From assembly GCF_039534085.1 (NCBI RefSeq), contig NZ_BAAAUT010000027.1, positions 37,456 through 101,455 on the forward strand: a stretch of DNA of 64,000 bases, in the 5' to 3' direction. The position numbers and the translations under genes were made by a program. The notes below the pieces were generated by a model, which was given only the letters and a program-made list of their open reading frames with translations, was not told the DNA's origin and ran no database searches. This DNA comes from Planomonospora_B alba (lineage in GTDB: Bacteria; Actinomycetota; Actinomycetes; Streptosporangiales; Streptosporangiaceae). The first letter of the stretch is position 1, and every line of letters begins with the position of its first letter. Below are positions 58,719 through 64,000 of this stretch, piece after piece.

Positions 58719-59072
58719 TCAGGTGGCCGCACGAGCACCGGCGCGCTCGTCCTCCTCGGCCCACCGGGCGACCGAGTCGAGGATCTCGCCGAGCGCCCGC
58801 CCCCGCGGGGTCAGCGCGTACTCCACCCGGGGCGGCTTCTCCGGATACACCGTGCGGGTCGTCAGCCCCTGCTCCTCGAGCGCGTGCAACCGGTCGGCGA
58901 GCGTCTTCGGGCTGATGCCGGGCAGGAGACGGCGCAGATCCCCGTACCGCCGCGGCCCGTCGAGCAGGTGCCAGATCACCAGCGGGGTCCACCTGCTGCC
59001 GACGAAGGCGAGCGTCCGGGTCACCACGCACTCCTCGGGGGTGACCGCCGCCTTCACCTGAAGTGTTTCCAT
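58719..59072 (-). CDS. HxlR-family transcriptional regulator
   Basis: 117 residues from ATG 59072. Winged HTH of the HxlR type: TRTLAFVGSRWTPLVIWHLL, RRYGDLRRLLPGISPKTLAD and TVYPEKPPRVEYALTPRGRAL. A Cys in EECVVTRTL, three residues into helix 1, is at the position used by redox-sensing HxlR proteins (YodB, QorR). Divergent from the NmrA-like gene with 65 bp between, so it probably represses that gene. Confidence 0.9.
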   Translation of the reverse strand: METLQVKAAVTPEECVVTRTLAFVGSRWTPLVIWHLLDGPRRYGDLRRLLPGISPKTLADRLHALEEQGLTTRTVYPEKPPRVEYALTPRGRALGEILDSVARWAEEDERAGARAAT

Positions 59073-59076
59073 AGGT

Positions 59077-59084
59077 GTACTTAC
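59077..59084. promoter_or_regulatory. Possible HxlR operator
   Basis: GTACTTAC, continuing into TAC, in the AT-rich divergent promoter region; HxlR-family sites often contain such ACTTAC-type half-sites. A partial second copy (CTACTTC) lies near 59099-59105. Confidence 0.3.
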
Positions 59085-59137
59085 TACAGCAAAACTGCCT
59101 ACTTCAAAATATGAAATGACGGACTTAGCCTCGGCGC

Positions 59138-59962
59138 ATGACACAACTGATCGTCGCCGTCCACGGAGCCACCGGCACGCAGGGCACGCGCATCGCGCGG
59201 AGGCTGCGCGCCGCGGGCCACCACGTCCGCCCCCTGAGCTCCGCCTCCGCCGACCTCACCGACACCGCCGCCCTCCTGCGGGCCTACGACGGCGCCGACG
59301 CCGTCGTGGTCCATCTCCCCCAGGTGTTCGACCCCCTCGCCGTCGCACAGGCCGAATCGGTGCTGGCCGCGCTCGGCAAGGCCGGGGTGCCCCGCGCGGT
59401 GTTCAACCCCGGCATGCCTCTGCCCCCCGGCCCCGTGGGCGCCCCCTTCGTCGACGCCCGGGTGCTGCTCGGCGACCGGCTGCCGGAGCGGGTGGAGCAC
59501 TCCTGGGTGATCGGCCCCGCCGGGCCGTACCTGGAGAACCTCCTGCAACCCTGGTCGGTACGGCGGGTGCTCCGGCACGGCGAGCTGGCCTACCCGCTGC
59601 CGCCGCAGGCCCCCGTGCCCTGGGGGACGCTCGACGACGTGGGGGACGTCATCGCGGAGACGCTGGCGCAGGCCCCGCCCTCCGCCCGCCTGATCGTCAG
59701 CGGCCCGGAGGCCGTCACCGGTGACCGGCTCGCCGCGGCCGTCGCGGCGGCCGCCGGCCGGCCGGTCCGCTACGCACAGGTCGGGCCCGCCGAGTACGGC
59801 CGGCTGATCGAGCCCGTCGTCGGGGCCGCGGCGGCCGCCGGGATCGCGGCGGTCTACGAGCGCGACGCGGCGGCCCCGTCCCCGCCGCCCCCGCCAGGTC
59901 TGCTGCGGCCGGGCGCCACGACCGTGGAGGAGTGGGCCGCGCAGGCCGACTGGACCGCCTGA
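59138..59962 (+). CDS. NmrA-like NAD(P)-binding oxidoreductase
   Basis: 274 residues, starts at ATG 59138 with IVAVHGATGTQGTRIARRL (GxxGxxG fold). The classical SDR Tyr-Lys pair is absent, as in NmrA/QOR-type proteins. It is shorter than the relative at 40445. C-terminus ends in a Pro-rich loop and EEWAAQADWTA. Likely a quinone/aldehyde reductase or redox sensor controlled by the divergent HxlR protein. No good ribosome site; a leaderless mRNA is possible. Confidence 0.85.
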   Translation: MTQLIVAVHGATGTQGTRIARRLRAAGHHVRPLSSASADLTDTAALLRAYDGADAVVVHLPQVFDPLAVAQAESVLAALGKAGVPRAVFNPGMPLPPGPVGAPFVDARVLLGDRLPERVEHSWVIGPAGPYLENLLQPWSVRRVLRHGELAYPLPPQAPVPWGTLDDVGDVIAETLAQAPPSARLIVSGPEAVTGDRLAAAVAAAAGRPVRYAQVGPAEYGRLIEPVVGAAAAAGIAAVYERDAAAPSPPPPPGLLRPGATTVEEWAAQADWTA

Positions 59963-60114
59963 CCGGGGCCGGGCGGCCGTTCGCGGCCCTCCGCCGGGGA
60001 GGCGGGCCACCGCGCGCCCCGCCGGGAGTGACGGATGACTAATCCCCGCAAAGGGTATGAACAACAATGATGTCGCCGATCAGGCGCATCGAAGTACAAA
60101 AATCGGGGGGAAGC

Positions 60115-60234
60115 ATGGCAGACAAGAAGAAGCCCACCAAGGCCTCGGGCAAGCAGAAGAAGGCCGCCATCAAGGCCACACGCGAGGCCAAGCAGGCCAA
60201 GCGGGAGAGCAAACGTCCCGAGGGCGCTGAATAA
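60115..60234 (+). CDS. 39-residue lysine-rich basic protein
   Basis: Too short for routine gene calls. ATG 60115 is preceded by the G-rich ribosome site GGGGGGAAG three to four bases upstream, and the frame ends TAA at 60232-60234. The product is Lys/Arg-rich (MADKKKPTKASGKQKKAAIK as first 20 residues, then Arg/Glu/Ala) and highly charged, with no membrane segment. Codon use is GC3-rich. Function unknown; nucleic-acid binding is a guess from charge alone. Confidence 0.7.
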   Translation: MADKKKPTKASGKQKKAAIKATREAKQAKRESKRPEGAE

Positions 60235-60387
60235 CGCCGCACCGCCGAGGGGACGATTCCCAGACCCCCGCCGTCACACCACGTGACGGCCCGGGGACAC
60301 CGGGGACGTCCCCCGCCGGACACGGCCTCCGCTCCGTGGTCGGGCGGCCGGGAGACGTCCGAGCCGCCTGATCACGGAGTGAGCGCC

Positions 60388-63558
<3,171 letters not shown>

Positions 63559-63700
63559 GACGGGGCTTGAGCAGCAATCGAACGGCCAGTGACGTTAAGG
63601 AGCCCGGCAACGGCAGCCAAGTTACTTTGGAAAGCGGCCACAGCGATCTTTGATTGGCGGTGGCCCGGAGCTTCAGACAGTGGTCCGGCCGCTCAGGGCT

Positions 63701-64000
63701 AGGCCGTGTCTGATAAATGATCACGGCCGGTGCGGTTAGATGATCGGCCATGGTGCGACGTGGCGAACCGGCCGACAAGGCATGGCAGCGGATCGAGCCG
63801 CTGCTGCCCGCGACCGACGGCAGGGGACGCCCCTGGCGCAACCACCGCGAGGTCGTCAACGGCATCCTGTGGAGGCTGAGGACCGGAGCGCCCTGGCGGG
63901 ACATCCCCGAGCGCTACGGTCCCTGGCAGACCTGCTACGAGCGCTTCTGGAGTTGCCCCGGTTCGATAGACACATCAGGGCTTGCGGCTACGCGGCAGCA
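63701..64000 (+). mobile_element. IS5-family element, left end, probably interrupted
   Basis: The element begins near AGGCCGTGTCTGATAAATGA (63701-63720), with CTAG at the junction as possible target. Its transposase starts at ATG 63750 and reads AWQRIEPLLPATDGRGRPWR then GILWRLRTGAPWRDIPERYG and PWQTCYERF, the standard IS5 (DUF4096) N-terminus. After ERFW (about 63953) the expected sequence ends and an unrelated run begins TGCCCCGGTTCGATAGACAC, which looks like the end of an inserted IS3-type element. The window ends there. The 142 bp before it (63559-63700) hold no gene I recognise. Confidence 0.7.

Overview
The window is very GC-rich (about 70% or more), with strong third-position GC, many GTG starts, several leaderless promoters and actinobacterial families (HelR-type RNA-polymerase helicase, CseB/CseC two-component system, WYL regulators, DUF664, DUF3040, F420/FMN split-barrel protein, tricorn protease). 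This points to a chromosome segment of a filamentous actinomycete; the gene set fits a Streptosporangiales-type genome, but the genus cannot be fixed from the sequence. No rRNA, tRNA or CRISPR was seen.

Layout. 0-6 kb: a secreted peptidase (cut by the window edge), a NarL-type two-component pair, a DUF6223 membrane protein and a 940-residue hybrid histidine kinase. 6-12 kb: a PEP-synthase/rifampin-phosphotransferase-like enzyme with its own TetR repressor and operator, then a HelR-type helicase preceded by a rifamycin-associated element (RAE). 12-21 kb: a membrane acyltransferase-like protein, a CseA-CseB-CseC-like envelope-stress module without sigE, DinB and cupin proteins, a WYL-regulator/VOC pair around a perfect palindrome, and a GT1 glycosyltransferase preceded by a second RAE. 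21-34 kb: mostly small regulator-plus-enzyme modules (ArsR-like, AraC, GlxA, XRE-cupin, GNAT, CBS, alcohol dehydrogenase, LysE, DUF4180, epoxide hydrolase, universal stress protein, membrane glycosyltransferase).

34-40.4 kb is decayed accessory DNA: IS5- and IS630-type transposase remnants flanking a sugar O-acetyltransferase, a TetR/CPBP pair, a short HTH regulator, a truncated CPBP gene and an MFS remnant. 40.4-46 kb holds another WYL-regulator module, a 1-kb gene-free stretch, a TetR/hydrolase operon with a 41-bp palindrome, and a tyrosine recombinase. 46-64 kb holds a PucR-like regulator, an esterase plus heterodimeric ABC transporter operon, a thioesterase, a PAS/GAF kinase, a probable sigma-R-driven small RNA, PlsC, a penicillin-binding protein, an HxlR/NmrA pair, a 39-residue lysine-rich protein, a tricorn protease and an interrupted IS5 at the right edge.

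The main result is a dispersed rifamycin-protection set within about 14 kb: HelR (RNA-polymerase rescue) and a GT1 enzyme that is probably a rifamycin glycosyltransferase, both behind near-identical RAE promoters, with an Rph-like dikinase next to helR under a separate TetR switch. The second result is a compact transcription unit at 55.4-55.56 kb: a sigma-R consensus promoter, a closed-stem RNA that also contains a 35-codon ORF, and a strong terminator.
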